Counted from the stretch's first letter, positions 17,691 to 26,870 are shown. The stretch is 64,000 nucleotides of DNA from Pseudomonas gingeri (GCF_013386165.1 NZ_JACAOS010000003.1:724343-788342); one strand, 5' to 3'. Numbers and translations: made by a program. Notes: generated by a model from the sequence alone, not told the origin.

Positions 17691-19147
17691 ACCTGACCCT
17701 TTCCCAGCGCCTGTCCCTCGCTTTTTCCATCCTCTTGCTGGCCTGCTGCGGCGCTTCGGTGTGGTTGCAGGTGCGGGCCAGCGACATGCATGAAAAGGAA
17801 GTGGTCCAGGGCCTGTCCCGGGACCTGGCCCAGAGCATTGCCCTGGACAACCGGCTGGTGGGCACCGAGGGCCTGACCATGGAGGGCGTGCGTGCGCTGT
17901 TCGGCCAGTTGATGAACGTCAACCCGAGCGTGGAAGTCTATCTGCTCTCACCCAACGGCAAGATCACCGGCGATGCCGCGCCGCAAGGCCACCTGCACCG
18001 CGATCACGTCGACCTGGCGCCGATTCGCCGCCTGCTCGACGGCCAGCCATTGCCGATCCTCGGTGACGATCCGCGCAGCGATGACGGGCGCAAGGTCTTC
18101 AGCGCCGCCGCCTTGCGCGGTGGCGGCAAGGATCTGGGCTATTTGTACGTGGTCCTCCAGGGCGAAGAACATGATCGCCTGGCGGCACAGGTCTCGGCCA
18201 GCTCGGTGCTGCGGACCACCTTGTGGGCCATGAGCCTGGTGGCCCTGTTGGGCCTGATCGCCGGTCTGATCGCCTTCCGCTTGATTACCCGTCCGCTGCG
18301 CCGATTGACCGAGACCATGCGCGATTTCGATACCGATGCCGCGCCGGCACAGTTGCCGGTGTTGTCCCGAGCCGGGGCCGGGCGTCGCGATGAGATCGAG
18401 GTGCTGGAAGCCAGTTTCGCGCAGATGGCCACGCGCATCGGTGAGCAATGGCGCAGCCTGACCCAGCTCGATCAGGACCGTCGCGAGCTGGTGGCGAATA
18501 TTTCCCATGACCTGCGCACACCCCTGGCGTCGTTGCACGGCTACCTGGAAACCTTGTCCCTCAAGGACGCGGTGCTGGCACCGGACGAGCGTCGGCGTTA
18601 CCTGGGAATCGCCCTGGCCCAGAGCAGCAAGGTCGGGCAACTGGCCCAGGCGCTGTTCGAACTGGCGCGTCTGGAGCATGGCGCGGTGCGCCTGCAGGTC
18701 GAAGATTTTTCCCTCAGTGACCTGATCCAGGACGTGTTCCAGAAATTTGAATTGATGGCCGAGACCCGCCAGTCGAAGTTGCTGGCGGCATTGCCCCGTG
18801 GCGCTTCGATGGTCAGCGCGGACCTGGGCATGATCGAGCGGGTGCTGACCAATCTGATCGACAATGCCCTGCGCCATACCCCCGAAGGCGGCACCATCGA
18901 GGTGGCGCTGGCCCATGGGCGCGGCAAACTCCAGGTCACGGTCAGCGACACCGGGCCGGGAATCGCCCCGACCTTGCTGGAAAATCTGTTCCGTCGGCCC
19001 TTCAACCAGGATGGCGACCGGCGTTCCGGTGGCCTGGGGTTGCTGATTGTGCGGCGTATCCTGCAACTGCACGACAGCCAGATTCGCCTGTTGTCGGTTC
19101 CCGGCAAGGGTGCGGTGTTCTATTTCGAGCTGACGGCGGTCGGCTGA
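17687..19147 (+). CDS. sensor histidine kinase paired with the preceding regulator
   Basis: A 486-residue membrane kinase: TM1 at residues 8-27, a periplasmic domain of about 140 residues, TM2 near 175-197, and HAMP (RLITRPLRRLTETMRDFD). The H box is LVANISHDLRTPLASL, the N box LTNLIDNALRHTP, and the glycine boxes DTGPGIAP and SGGLGLLIV, so it looks catalytically complete. There is no PAS domain or obvious metal-binding cluster. The signal is unknown; its neighbours suggest periplasmic redox or reactive chlorine/oxygen stress. Confidence 0.92.
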   Translation: MNLTLSQRLSLAFSILLLACCGASVWLQVRASDMHEKEVVQGLSRDLAQSIALDNRLVGTEGLTMEGVRALFGQLMNVNPSVEVYLLSPNGKITGDAAPQGHLHRDHVDLAPIRRLLDGQPLPILGDDPRSDDGRKVFSAAALRGGGKDLGYLYVVLQGEEHDRLAAQVSASSVLRTTLWAMSLVALLGLIAGLIAFRLITRPLRRLTETMRDFDTDAAPAQLPVLSRAGAGRRDEIEVLEASFAQMATRIGEQWRSLTQLDQDRRELVANISHDLRTPLASLHGYLETLSLKDAVLAPDERRRYLGIALAQSSKVGQLAQALFELARLEHGAVRLQVEDFSLSDLIQDVFQKFELMAETRQSKLLAALPRGASMVSADLGMIERVLTNLIDNALRHTPEGGTIEVALAHGRGKLQVTVSDTGPGIAPTLLENLFRRPFNQDGDRRSGGLGLLIVRRILQLHDSQIRLLSVPGKGAVFYFELTAVG

Positions 19148-19150
19148 TCT

Positions 19151-19741
19151 TCAGGCGTCAGCGTCGGCCAGCAGAAAGGCCTTGGCGGCGTTCAGGAATT
19201 CGTCCGAGATCGCCTGGCCCCGGGTCGAGCGGGCCAGGGTCAGGGCGCCGACCAGCAGCGCCTGCTGCACCAGGGCCTTTTGCCGGACCTGCGGGTCGTT
19301 GGCGTCCAGCAGCGAGGTGTAAGTCTCGAGCAGGGTTTCCAGGCCCTTGACGTAGTTGTGGCGCAGTTCGGTGTCAGCGTTCTCGTGGGCCAGGTCACCG
19401 CAGAAGGCCGCCACCGGGCAACCTTCGCCGGGGGTATCGCGATGTTGGGGGCTGAGGTAGCGCTCGACGATGGCCTGGCGCGCGGCTTCGCCTTGGCCGT
19501 GGGTCTCGGCGGCCTGTTGCCAGCGCTCGTTCGACTGCTCGAAGCTGCGGCTGCAGGCTTCGGCGGCCAGGGCTTCCTTGGAATCGAAATGGCCATAGAA
19601 GCCACCGTGGGTCAGGCCTGCGGCCCCCATCACCTCGACCAGGCTCAGGCCTTTCAGGCCACGCTCACGAAACAACCGCGCAGCGGCGTCGGTAATGCTT
19701 TCGCGGTTGAGTTCGGCCTGTTTGCGCGATACGCGGGGCAT
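19151..19741 (-). CDS. TetR-family transcriptional repressor
   Basis: A 196-residue regulator. RESITDAAARLFRERGLKGL and HGGFYGHFDSKEALAAE form the TetR helix-turn-helix. The C-terminal domain contains GCPVAAFCGDLAHE, seen in the NemR/AcrR-like branch that often controls reductases or efflux. The start follows AGGAG with 7 bases spacing. The gene is convergent with the kinase and does not adjoin an obvious divergent target; mdaB is in the same direction upstream of it. The target is not known. Confidence 0.9.
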   Translation of the reverse strand: MPRVSRKQAELNRESITDAAARLFRERGLKGLSLVEVMGAAGLTHGGFYGHFDSKEALAAEACSRSFEQSNERWQQAAETHGQGEAARQAIVERYLSPQHRDTPGEGCPVAAFCGDLAHENADTELRHNYVKGLETLLETYTSLLDANDPQVRQKALVQQALLVGALTLARSTRGQAISDEFLNAAKAFLLADADA

Positions 19742-19871
19742 GAGGGGGCTCCTGAAGGGACACGATTGATCCTATAGCATCCTTCAGATAATAAATTGCT
19801 GTAAACATCTATCTGTTTTTTCGTGCTTTGGCTGACTTCCTTGTCATGAGTTTCAGGGGGTTTCCCTTCCC

Positions 19872-20459
19872 TTAACGGGTGTTGAACACCTGTTCCAGAT
19901 GCTGTTTGTAGCGCAGCAGATCGCTTTCATATTCGGGGTTTTTCACCACGTCGAAGCAGGCGAAGGTCGGCAGCGCCTCCAGTCCGATCAATTGATGAGC
20001 CTTGTGGAATGGGAAGTAGACGGCATCGATGCCTCGGCCTTCAAAAAAGTCATCCTGGGCCTCGAAGGCGTGCCGAGGGGCGTTCCAGGTGGATGAAATC
20101 ATGTATTTGCGCCCCTGCAGCAAACCTCCGCTGCCATATCCGAGGGCGGGGGCTGCCGAACTGCGGCCGTCGTCGGCGAAGAGCTGGCCGTGGTCGACAG
20201 TGAAGACTTCATCGATGTATTTCTTCAGTGGCCAGGGCGCGCCCATCCACCAGGCCGGCATCTGATAGATGATCGCGTCGGCCCAGAGGAACTTGGCGAC
20301 TTCCTCTTCTTCCCGGTAACCCTCTGTCAGATGAGTGGATTGAACCTCGTAGCCGGCGCCGGTCAGCAGGCTGACCGCGGCATCGTACAGGTTGCGGTTC
20401 AGGTCGCCTTTGGCAAAGGCATACGGGGTCCCGGCGTTGATCATGAAAACCTTGTCCAT
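19872..20459 (-). CDS. mdaB: NAD(P)H:quinone oxidoreductase, MdaB-like
   Basis: A 195-residue flavodoxin-fold reductase. MDKVFMINAGTPYAFAKGDL at the N-terminus, the WWMGAPWPLKKYIDEV loop and GYGSGGLLQGRKYM match MdaB, a two-electron FAD-dependent quinone reductase that guards against quinone and oxidative stress. The start at 20459 is chosen because the 74 further open codons upstream have no homology and overlap the divergent LysR gene. The LysR gene at 20572 is a likely regulator; a 12-bp dyad lies between them. Confidence 0.92.
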   Translation of the reverse strand: MDKVFMINAGTPYAFAKGDLNRNLYDAAVSLLTGAGYEVQSTHLTEGYREEEEVAKFLWADAIIYQMPAWWMGAPWPLKKYIDEVFTVDHGQLFADDGRSSAAPALGYGSGGLLQGRKYMISSTWNAPRHAFEAQDDFFEGRGIDAVYFPFHKAHQLIGLEALPTFACFDVVKNPEYESDLLRYKQHLEQVFNTR

Positions 20460-20544
20460 CAGGGTGCTCCGGTTGAGTTGACTGGGAGCAGACGATAGCG
20501 ACGAAGATCGGCTGGAAAAATAGTGCACGGATCCGTTTAGAATG

Positions 20545-20556
20545 GACTCCAGAGTC
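20545..20556. promoter_or_regulatory. palindrome between mdaB and LysR gene
   Basis: GACTC-CA-GAGTC is a perfect 5+2+5 dyad located 15 bases before the LysR start codon and 85 bases before mdaB. It is a candidate operator for the divergent LysR regulator. Chance occurrence of a 10-base symmetric match cannot be excluded. Confidence 0.4.
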
Positions 20557-20571
20557 ATCAATGGATGAGAT

Positions 20572-21456
20572 ATGGACAGTCTGAGTGCAATCGGGGTGTT
20601 TGTGCAGGCCGCCGAAGCCCGCAGTTTCGTGGCGGCCGAACGGGTGCTGGGGATTTCGGCGTCGGCAGTCAGCAAAAGCATGGCGCGGCTGGAAGAGAAG
20701 CTGGCGGTGCGCCTGTTTCACCGCAGCACCCGAAGCATCGCGCTGACGGGCGAGGGGCTGCTTTATCTGGAGCGCTGCAAGCGGGTGCTGGATGAACTGG
20801 AGGCGGCCAACGCCGAGCTTTCGCAACTGTCGTCGCAGCCCCAAGGGCGTTTGCGGATCAGCTTGCCGCAGATCGGCAAGCCGTTTCTGCCGGTGTTTGC
20901 CGAGTTCCAGCGGCGTTATCCGGCGATCCAGCTCGACCTGGAGTTCACCGACCGGGTGGTGGACGTGATCGAGGAGGGTTTCGATGCGGTGATCCGGACT
21001 GGAGAACCCAAGGATTCCGGGCTCAGTGCCAGGCCGTTGGGAGGTTTCCGCATGTTGGTGGCCGGTTCGCCGGCCTATTTCGCCCAACATGGAGTGCCGG
21101 GCAAACCGGTCGATCTGTCGGCCCATGCCTGCATTCATTTTCGTTATCCGCTGACGGGCAAGCTGCAGAGCTGGGTGCTATCGGGAGAAGGGGGTGAGGC
21201 GGACTTGCCCTGCTCGATGATCTGCAACTCCATGGAAGGGCGAACGGCTTTCGCGCTCGAGGGTCTGGGCCTGATCTACGTGGCGGATTTCCTGATCGCA
21301 AAGGAACTGGACAGTGGTGACCTGATCGCCGTGCTGGACAGCTTCACCCGGGAAACCGGCCAGTTCAATGTGCTGTGGCCGTCGGGCCGGCATGTGGTGC
21401 CCAAGTTGCGGGTACTCATTGATTTTCTCACTGGGCAGCTGCCGTTTGTGCGGTGA
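20572..21456 (+). CDS. LysR-family regulator divergent from mdaB
   Basis: A 294-residue LTTR of the AaeR/DmlR-like group. It begins MDSLSAIGVFVQAAEARSFV and continues with VAAERVLGISASAVSKSMARL, the usual helix-turn-helix. LEEKLAVRLFHRSTRSIALTG is the conserved wing. The 3' end overlaps the next LysR gene on the other strand by 29 bases. Regulators of this type next to MdaB or other quinone reductases commonly respond to quinone-like compounds; that assignment is an inference. Confidence 0.92.
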   Translation: MDSLSAIGVFVQAAEARSFVAAERVLGISASAVSKSMARLEEKLAVRLFHRSTRSIALTGEGLLYLERCKRVLDELEAANAELSQLSSQPQGRLRISLPQIGKPFLPVFAEFQRRYPAIQLDLEFTDRVVDVIEEGFDAVIRTGEPKDSGLSARPLGGFRMLVAGSPAYFAQHGVPGKPVDLSAHACIHFRYPLTGKLQSWVLSGEGGEADLPCSMICNSMEGRTAFALEGLGLIYVADFLIAKELDSGDLIAVLDSFTRETGQFNVLWPSGRHVVPKLRVLIDFLTGQLPFVR

Positions 21457-22339
21457 GCATGCGCGGCATGATGATATTCAGTTCCTCCCCGAGAAAACTC
21501 TGCAGCGCCTGGACGGCGGCGGCCTGCACCGCCGGTACCCGACGGACATACAGGGCGAAATCGACGATCGGTGGCGCCGGCAGGCCATCGGCCGGCCCCA
21601 GCACGCGCATGCTCTCGCTGCGGATATTGCCTTCCAGCAACACCGTGATACCCAAGCCGGCTTCGACCGCCGACTGCACCGCCGGCAGGCTGGTGCTGCT
21701 GCAGACCACGCGCCAGGGAATGTGGGCCCGGTTGAGGATTTTCACCACCTGACCATGCCACAGGCAGCCGCCGCCGAACGTCACCAGCGGCAGGCTCTGG
21801 GTGCTGAGGTCGGCGGGCAGGCTCAGGCCACGGGCGCCAACCCAGAACAGAGATTGTGTCCAACAGGCCTGAGGCTGGGCGCTGATGGCCGAGGCGTCGC
21901 CGATGATCACATCCAGGGTGCCGTCGGCCAACTTGGCGGACATGGCCGCGCTGCTGTCGACAACGATTTCCAGCGAGATGTGCGGATAGGCCGCAGAAAA
22001 GCGCCGCAGTGCTCGGGGCAGGCTGCCCACCGCGATGTCCTCAAGCAGACCGAGGCGCACGGTGCCGGCGATCTGGCTGGCGGACAAGGCGCGCCGGGCA
22101 TCGGTCCCGGCGCCCAGGATGCTGTGGGCGTAAGGCAGCAGCAGGTGACCGGCTTCGGTCAGGCGCAGGCCCCGTGGCGAGCGGTCGAACAGGCGGCGTT
22201 CGAGGTCGTCTTCCAGGCGTCGCAACTGCATGCTGACGGCAGCCTGTGTGCGTGCCAGGCGCTGGGCGGCGGCACCCACGGCACCGGTTTCGGCGACAGT
22301 GACGAAGGTTCGCAACAGGCTGCTGTCGAGATCGCGCAT
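21428..22339 (-). CDS. LysR-family regulator divergent from RhtA-like exporter
   Basis: A 303-residue LTTR. The N-terminus MRDLDSSLLRTFVTVAETGA is followed by VGAAAQRLARTQAAVSMQLR, a standard LTTR helix-turn-helix. The ATG at 22339 is chosen; a TTG two codons upstream is open but has no better ribosome site. It faces the exporter gene at 22434 across about 94 bases and is presumably its regulator. It overlaps the preceding LysR gene by 29 bases tail to tail. Confidence 0.9.
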   Translation of the reverse strand: MRDLDSSLLRTFVTVAETGAVGAAAQRLARTQAAVSMQLRRLEDDLERRLFDRSPRGLRLTEAGHLLLPYAHSILGAGTDARRALSASQIAGTVRLGLLEDIAVGSLPRALRRFSAAYPHISLEIVVDSSAAMSAKLADGTLDVIIGDASAISAQPQACWTQSLFWVGARGLSLPADLSTQSLPLVTFGGGCLWHGQVVKILNRAHIPWRVVCSSTSLPAVQSAVEAGLGITVLLEGNIRSESMRVLGPADGLPAPPIVDFALYVRRVPAVQAAAVQALQSFLGEELNIIMPRMLTAQTAAAQ

Positions 22340-22433
22340 TATCAATATTCGTGAAGTCGGGATAAGAAATATCAGCTTATTTGAAGTCTGCGCGACTGGC
22401 TAGGATGGCTCGACATTCAACGGAGACTTCAGC

Positions 22434-23315
22434 ATGCAGGACAATGCCAGCGGCCTGACACTTTCGGACACCCGTGGGGGACAGCGCCGCGCGCTGTTGT
22501 GGGCGGCGCTGTTGTGCGTGCTGTCCATGGTCAGCGTCCAGTTCGGCGCGGCGCTGTCGTCGCCGACCATGGACACCTATGGCTCCCTCAGTACCACCTG
22601 GCTGCGCCTGTGCTGGGCGGCGGCGATTCTGGCGCTGTTGGTGCGGCCGCGCCTGCGCAGGTTTTCGCTGTCGCACTGGCTGGCCGCCGGGAGTCTGGGT
22701 TTGGCGATGGCCGTCATGACCACCTGCTTCTTCGCGGCGATCCAGCGCATTCCGTTGGGATTGGCGATTGCCATCGAGTTCCTTGGTCCGTTGCTGGTGG
22801 CCAGTCTGGGTGTGCGCAGCTGGCGGGCATTGATCTGGCCGGCGCTGGCGGTGGCCGGGGTGCTGCTGTTGGCGCGTAACGAAGGTGGCTGGGTCGGCGA
22901 CCCGCTGGGTTTGCTGCTGGCTTTCGGTTCGGCGGCGGGCTGGGCGGCTTATATCCTGATGATGAAAAAGGTCGGGCGGCTGTTCGAGGGATTTGAGGGA
23001 CTGTCGATGTCGCTGTTGGCCGCGGCCCTGATTGCCACACCCCTTGGGCTTTGGCAAAGCGGCGGCCATCCGCCGTTGTTGCAGATCGCCAGTTGCGCGG
23101 GACTGGCCCTGTTCGTGCCGTTGTTGCCCTATGGCCTGGAGATGGTCGCCTTGCGGCGGATGCCAACGGCTTCGTTCGGCATCCTGATGAGCGCCGAGCC
23201 GGCGGTCGGTGCCCTGGCCGGTTACCTGGTGCTGGCCCAGCCGATGATCCCGATGCAGTTTGCCGGCACCGCCCTGGTGGTCAGTGCCAGCCTGGGTGTG
23301 CTGGCGTTGCCCTGA
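22434..23315 (+). CDS. EamA/DMT-family transporter, RhtA-like exporter
   Basis: A 293-residue protein with about ten transmembrane segments in two EamA repeats. AIQRIPLGLAIAIEFLGPLLVA closely resembles the conserved part of RhtA, the inner-membrane threonine/homoserine exporter, and SAEPAVGALAGYLVL is the matching second-repeat motif. Export of an amino acid or analogue is therefore likely but not proven. The start ATG follows GGAGACTTCAGC. The divergent LysR gene is the likely regulator. Confidence 0.87.
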   Translation: MQDNASGLTLSDTRGGQRRALLWAALLCVLSMVSVQFGAALSSPTMDTYGSLSTTWLRLCWAAAILALLVRPRLRRFSLSHWLAAGSLGLAMAVMTTCFFAAIQRIPLGLAIAIEFLGPLLVASLGVRSWRALIWPALAVAGVLLLARNEGGWVGDPLGLLLAFGSAAGWAAYILMMKKVGRLFEGFEGLSMSLLAAALIATPLGLWQSGGHPPLLQIASCAGLALFVPLLPYGLEMVALRRMPTASFGILMSAEPAVGALAGYLVLAQPMIPMQFAGTALVVSASLGVLALP

Positions 23316-23326
23316 GTGTCTGCGGT

Positions 23327-24457
23327 TTACGAGAGCACAAGGGGCTCTGGCGTTTTCGCGGCCACGGGCAGCAGTGGGTACTCTCGGTCGGTCATTTGCG
23401 CCACCGCATGGCCATGCCGGGCGATACGTTCGAACACTTCGGGTTTGAGGCGGTTCAGGCTGGTGGGGAAGTGTGCGGCAAACTCGGCGTCGCTGCCTTT
23501 GGCCGGGTCGATCAGGGAACTGGCGATGCTCAGGTAACCGCCGCGCCCGGGGGCTCTCTTCAGGTATTCGACAAAGGTGCGGCTGCGCAGTGCACGGCTC
23601 TGGTCGGACATGATGTCGGCCAGGCGCTTGAGGCGCCACGGACTCAGCACCCCGGCGTCAAATCCCGGCTGCAGCGGTGCGCCGGCATCCGAGACGATGA
23701 TCGGGTATTCGTAGCGTTTGGTCTGGCCGGTCGCCGCGTCGAAAAACGGTTCCAGGCCAAGGTTGTCGTAGACGCCACCGTCGTAGAGTCGCAGCTTCTT
23801 GAAGGGCAGGCGCACCGCGACGGCACTTTTCAGGGGGGCATCCCACAGACGCTGCATCCATTGGAAGCGGCGGGTCTTCAGCGACAGCGGGCCGATACCG
23901 CCGGGGAACGCCGCCGAAACCGCCAGGGCCTTGGCCAAGGGGAAACCGTGGGTGGCGGCATAACCGATGGAGTAGTCGCCCATATCGTTGCGCTTGAAGC
24001 GAAACCGTTTGCCGTTTTCCGCAGTGGTGCCGTTGATCGACCAATCGGGGCTGGCAGCAATCTCCGGCAGCAACGCAGTCACCCCCCATTCTTTTTGCAG
24101 GGCCAGGGCCAGCAGGTTGGCCCGAGACAGCAGGAAGCGCCAATTCAGCGGGTTGAGCAATTGACGCAAGGCACTCCAGAGCAGGCTGCGTGAACACAGC
24201 TTGGCTTGCAGGGCAGGGTAGATGCGTTGCAGGAAGGTCGCGGAGTCGGGCCATTGGCCTTGGTTTTCGTGAAACATCAGGCCCACCAGCAGGCTGCCGC
24301 CGGACACCGTGGAAATCTGCGTGACCCGTTCCAGGGCCTTTTGTTCGGCGAGGTACTTGAGCACGCCGAGGTGAAACACCATGGCTCGAACGCCGCCGCC
24401 GGAAAGGGCAAGGGCAAAATTCGAACGCTGGCCAATCGAGACTGCAGGAGACTCCAT
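23327..24457 (-). CDS. patatin-like phospholipase
   Basis: A 376-residue protein with the patatin catalytic dyad pattern. The oxyanion glycine loop is ALSGGGVRAMVFHLG near residue 20, the nucleophile serine is in STVSGGSLLVG, and the aspartate is in LYDGGVYDNLGLEP. There is no signal peptide or C-terminal barrel, so it is a cytosolic single-domain enzyme rather than a type V secreted one. Patatins hydrolyse acyl esters of phospholipids; the physiological target is unknown. It is convergent with the exporter gene, with 11 bases between stops. Confidence 0.9.
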   Translation of the reverse strand: MESPAVSIGQRSNFALALSGGGVRAMVFHLGVLKYLAEQKALERVTQISTVSGGSLLVGLMFHENQGQWPDSATFLQRIYPALQAKLCSRSLLWSALRQLLNPLNWRFLLSRANLLALALQKEWGVTALLPEIAASPDWSINGTTAENGKRFRFKRNDMGDYSIGYAATHGFPLAKALAVSAAFPGGIGPLSLKTRRFQWMQRLWDAPLKSAVAVRLPFKKLRLYDGGVYDNLGLEPFFDAATGQTKRYEYPIIVSDAGAPLQPGFDAGVLSPWRLKRLADIMSDQSRALRSRTFVEYLKRAPGRGGYLSIASSLIDPAKGSDAEFAAHFPTSLNRLKPEVFERIARHGHAVAQMTDREYPLLPVAAKTPEPLVLS

Positions 24458-24740
24458 GTTTCCTCTCTGGTGGGGATTGTCGTAGGCAATGGCTTTTCGA
24501 TGTTAGTGCTTTCCTGGAGCGCGGCATAGAGCCGCGAGCCAATGCCAGTCAGCCAGGCCGCATTCAATTTTCGACACACAATGAACCTTGCAGGCGCCGG
24601 ATTTGCCCGCGAAGCTTTTGGCGGTGTCCGGAAAAAAGTTTTCGTGGGTTGTCGATTCCGCGCTCGCTTGTTCGATTAGTCGACAGAGCCACTGATTGGC
24701 TTGTTGAACTTGTCTACCACTGTCATCAGGAGATATGACC
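24458..24740. other. intergenic region, no gene seen
   Basis: About 283 bases between the patatin gene and the YCII gene. Open frames here are short and lack ribosome sites. The promoter of the YCII/VOC pair should lie here, but I could not assign it with confidence. Confidence 0.5.
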
Positions 24741-25166
24741 ATGCGATTCATGGTGATCGTCAAAGCCAGCCCGGAATCGGAAGCCGGCGAAATGCCCAGT
24801 CAGGAACTGCTGGCGGCCATGGGCGCCTACAATGAGGAACTGGCCAAGGCCGGGGTGATGCTCGCCGGCGAGGGCTTGCACCCCAGTTCCAAGGGGGCCC
24901 GCGTGCAGTTCAGCGGTACGCAGCGCAGCGTGGTCGACGGACCTTTCATGGAGACCAAGGAACTGATCGCCGGTTTCTGGATCTTCAAAGTGCAATCGCT
25001 GCAAGAGGCCATCGACTGGGTCAAGCGTTGTCCGAACCCGATGGTCAGTGATTCTGAAATCGAAATCCGCCAGGTCTTCGAAGCCGAGGATTTTGGCGAG
25101 AACTTTACCCCCGAGTTGCGTGAGCAGGAAGAACAGCTGCGCGCGAAGATGTCCGGTCAATCCTGA
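24741..25166 (+). CDS. YCII-related domain protein
   Basis: A 141-residue protein of the YCII/DGPF family: it begins MRFMVIVKASPESEAGEMP and has VDGPFMETKELIAGFWIFK, the conserved DGPF-type stretch. Members form ferredoxin-like dimers and often sit beside ECF sigma factors or VOC proteins; their reaction is undefined. I chose the ATG at 24741, which lies 8 bases after AGGAG, over the ATG at 24735, which is only 2 bases from it. Likely cotranscribed with the VOC protein 26 bases downstream. Confidence 0.9.
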   Translation: MRFMVIVKASPESEAGEMPSQELLAAMGAYNEELAKAGVMLAGEGLHPSSKGARVQFSGTQRSVVDGPFMETKELIAGFWIFKVQSLQEAIDWVKRCPNPMVSDSEIEIRQVFEAEDFGENFTPELREQEEQLRAKMSGQS

Positions 25167-25192
25167 AAACCTGCCAGAACAGGAGATCTATC

Positions 25193-25615
25193 ATGAGCCT
25201 GAAAATTATTCCCTACCTGACCTTCAACGGTAACTGCAAGGAGGCCTTCGCGCTGTACCAGCAGGTCCTCGGCGGCGAGCTGTTTTCCCTGTCGTACGCC
25301 GATGCTCCGGCTGAGGCCTGTGTACCCACGGATGCCCCGAACAAGGACAAGATCATGCATACCCGCCTGACGGTGGGGGACTTCAGCCTGATGGCGTCCG
25401 ATTGTCCGCCGCATCAACCGTTCAGCAAGATCCAGGGTATTTCGGTGTCGCTCAATGTCGATAGTGTCGCCGAGGCCGAACGTCTGTTTCATGGTTTGAG
25501 CGCGGGCGGCAGTGTGCATATGGCCCTGGGCAAGACCTTCTGGGCGGAGCGTTTCGCGATGTTCGAAGACCGTTTTGGCGTGGCCTGGATGGTCAACTGC
25601 GAGATTGCCCAGTAA
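25193..25615 (+). CDS. VOC-family protein, PhnB-like
   Basis: A 140-residue protein of the vicinal-oxygen-chelate fold, PhnB-like branch: IIPYLTFNGNCKEAFALYQQ at the start and FGVAWMVNCE at the end are the hallmark segments. Such proteins are paired with YCII proteins in many Pseudomonas genomes. Function is unknown; the older name 3-demethylubiquinone methyltransferase-like is not supported by sequence. The start follows AGGAGATCTATC. Confidence 0.9.
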   Translation: MSLKIIPYLTFNGNCKEAFALYQQVLGGELFSLSYADAPAEACVPTDAPNKDKIMHTRLTVGDFSLMASDCPPHQPFSKIQGISVSLNVDSVAEAERLFHGLSAGGSVHMALGKTFWAERFAMFEDRFGVAWMVNCEIAQ

Positions 25616-25649
25616 ACGTCGACGGCCGGGCTCCTTCGGGCCATGAATC

Positions 25650-25733
25650 GTAGGAGCCGGCTTGCTGGCGATCCAGGCGACGAGGTTTGACAGAACACCG
25701 CACCGATAGCATCGCCAGCAAGCCGGCGCCTAC
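25650..25733. repeat. REPIN-like palindromic repeat, copy 2
   Basis: An 84-bp element. Left arm CGTAGGAGCCGGCTTGCTGGCGAT and right arm ATCGCCAGCAAGCCGGCGCCTAC are inverted copies of one REP type. It lies between the VOC gene and the HAD gene. Confidence 0.85.
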
Positions 25734-25819
25734 ATGATCCTGCGCGACATGGGCCGTTCAGGTAATTGTCTTGCAGGAGTGAGACACTGTGCCCCTCGGT
25801 TCATGGGCGTAAAACAGCA

Positions 25820-26488
25820 ATGACGATTTCAAACAGCGCCGTGCAGGAGCTTGGAACCTGTGTGGCCTTCGATTTTGACGGGACCATCACCACCACTGAC
25901 AGCCTGCGGGATTTCGTCCGCTATCAGGTCGGCAACCGGCGCTTCCTGATCGGCGGCCTGCTGGTCTTGCCCTGGCTGGTGGGCATGGCGACGGGCTTGT
26001 GCGAGCGGGCCGAGGCCAAGGCGCGATTCCTGGCGGTCACCCTGCGTGGCAGGACCCAGGTCGAGCTTGAAGCGGCGGCGGCGCGTTATGCCGCCGAACG
26101 GCTGCCGACCCTGATCCGTCCGGAAATGCTCGAGCGGATCGAGGAACACAAACGCCTGGGTCACCGTCTGGTGCTGGTCAGCGCGTCACCCACGCTCTAC
26201 CTCGGGCACTGGGCCCAGGCCGCCGGTTTTGATGCGGTGCTGGCGACGCAACTGGAGTTTCGCGACGGGCGTTTTACCGGACGCCTGGCGTCGCCCAACT
26301 GCTGGGGGCCGGAAAAAGTCCGGCAGTTGCAGCAATGGTTGGGCGATGCGCGTGGACGGGTGCTGTTTGCCTATGGCGACAGTCGCGGTGACCAGGAAAT
26401 GCTGGCGTTTGCCGAACACGGCTGGTTGCGCGGGCTGAGTGCCTTGCCGTCACTCGATGCCTGGCCTGATGGGTTGCACCACGGCTGA
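25820..26488 (+). CDS. HAD-IB family phosphatase
   Basis: A 222-residue HAD hydrolase of subfamily IB (phosphoserine-phosphatase/PGP-phosphatase C type). Motif I is AFDFDGTITTTDSL, motif II the serine in LVLVSASPTLYL, and motif IV YGDSRGDQEML, with a helical cap that includes a hydrophobic stretch (FLIGGLLVLPWLVGMATG) which could associate with membrane. That cap is typical of phosphatidylglycerophosphatase C-like members. The start at 25820 (MTISNSAVQELG) is preferred to an upstream in-frame ATG. The 3' end overlaps a small minus-strand gene by 39 bases. Confidence 0.88.
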   Translation: MTISNSAVQELGTCVAFDFDGTITTTDSLRDFVRYQVGNRRFLIGGLLVLPWLVGMATGLCERAEAKARFLAVTLRGRTQVELEAAAARYAAERLPTLIRPEMLERIEEHKRLGHRLVLVSASPTLYLGHWAQAAGFDAVLATQLEFRDGRFTGRLASPNCWGPEKVRQLQQWLGDARGRVLFAYGDSRGDQEMLAFAEHGWLRGLSALPSLDAWPDGLHHG

Positions 26489-26647
26489 AGGCTTCACGCC
26501 CTCAAGCAGCAGGCGGCGTTCTTGCAACACATTGCTCAGCGCCATCCGTGCGGACGGGTCCAACTGATGTTCCCGTTCCTTGAGTTCCAGCAGGATGGGG
26601 CTGGACCAATTGCGATAGGCGCGTTCTGCAGTACGAACTGCGGTCAT
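26450..26647 (-). CDS. small hypothetical protein, 65 residues
   Basis: A 65-residue product (MTAVRTAERAYRNWSSPILL at its start) that I do not recognise. The ATG follows AGGAG, 6 bases upstream, a strong ribosome site. The composition is hydrophilic with a likely helix (LELKEREHQLDPSARMALSN). The 3' end overlaps the HAD gene on the other strand by 39 bases. Confidence 0.6.
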   Translation of the reverse strand: MTAVRTAERAYRNWSSPILLELKEREHQLDPSARMALSNVLQERRLLLEGVKPSAVVQPIRPGIE

Positions 26648-26870
26648 CTCTCTCTCCTTGTTCAAAAGCCCGCTGAATAGTCGGGCGACTCCATGAGCAG
26701 AAAATCCTAGCCGAGAAATCGAGGCTGCGCTAATGCACCCGCCGTACGGTTGTCTGTTGACTTCGATCAAGGCGCCGTCGTGGTGACGCTTTACTGTAGC
26801 GGCTCCGGTCGGGCCATGGATTGCTCGTTGCAGCAGGGGCCCGGCGCATTGCTCAAGGAGGAGTTCAGTC

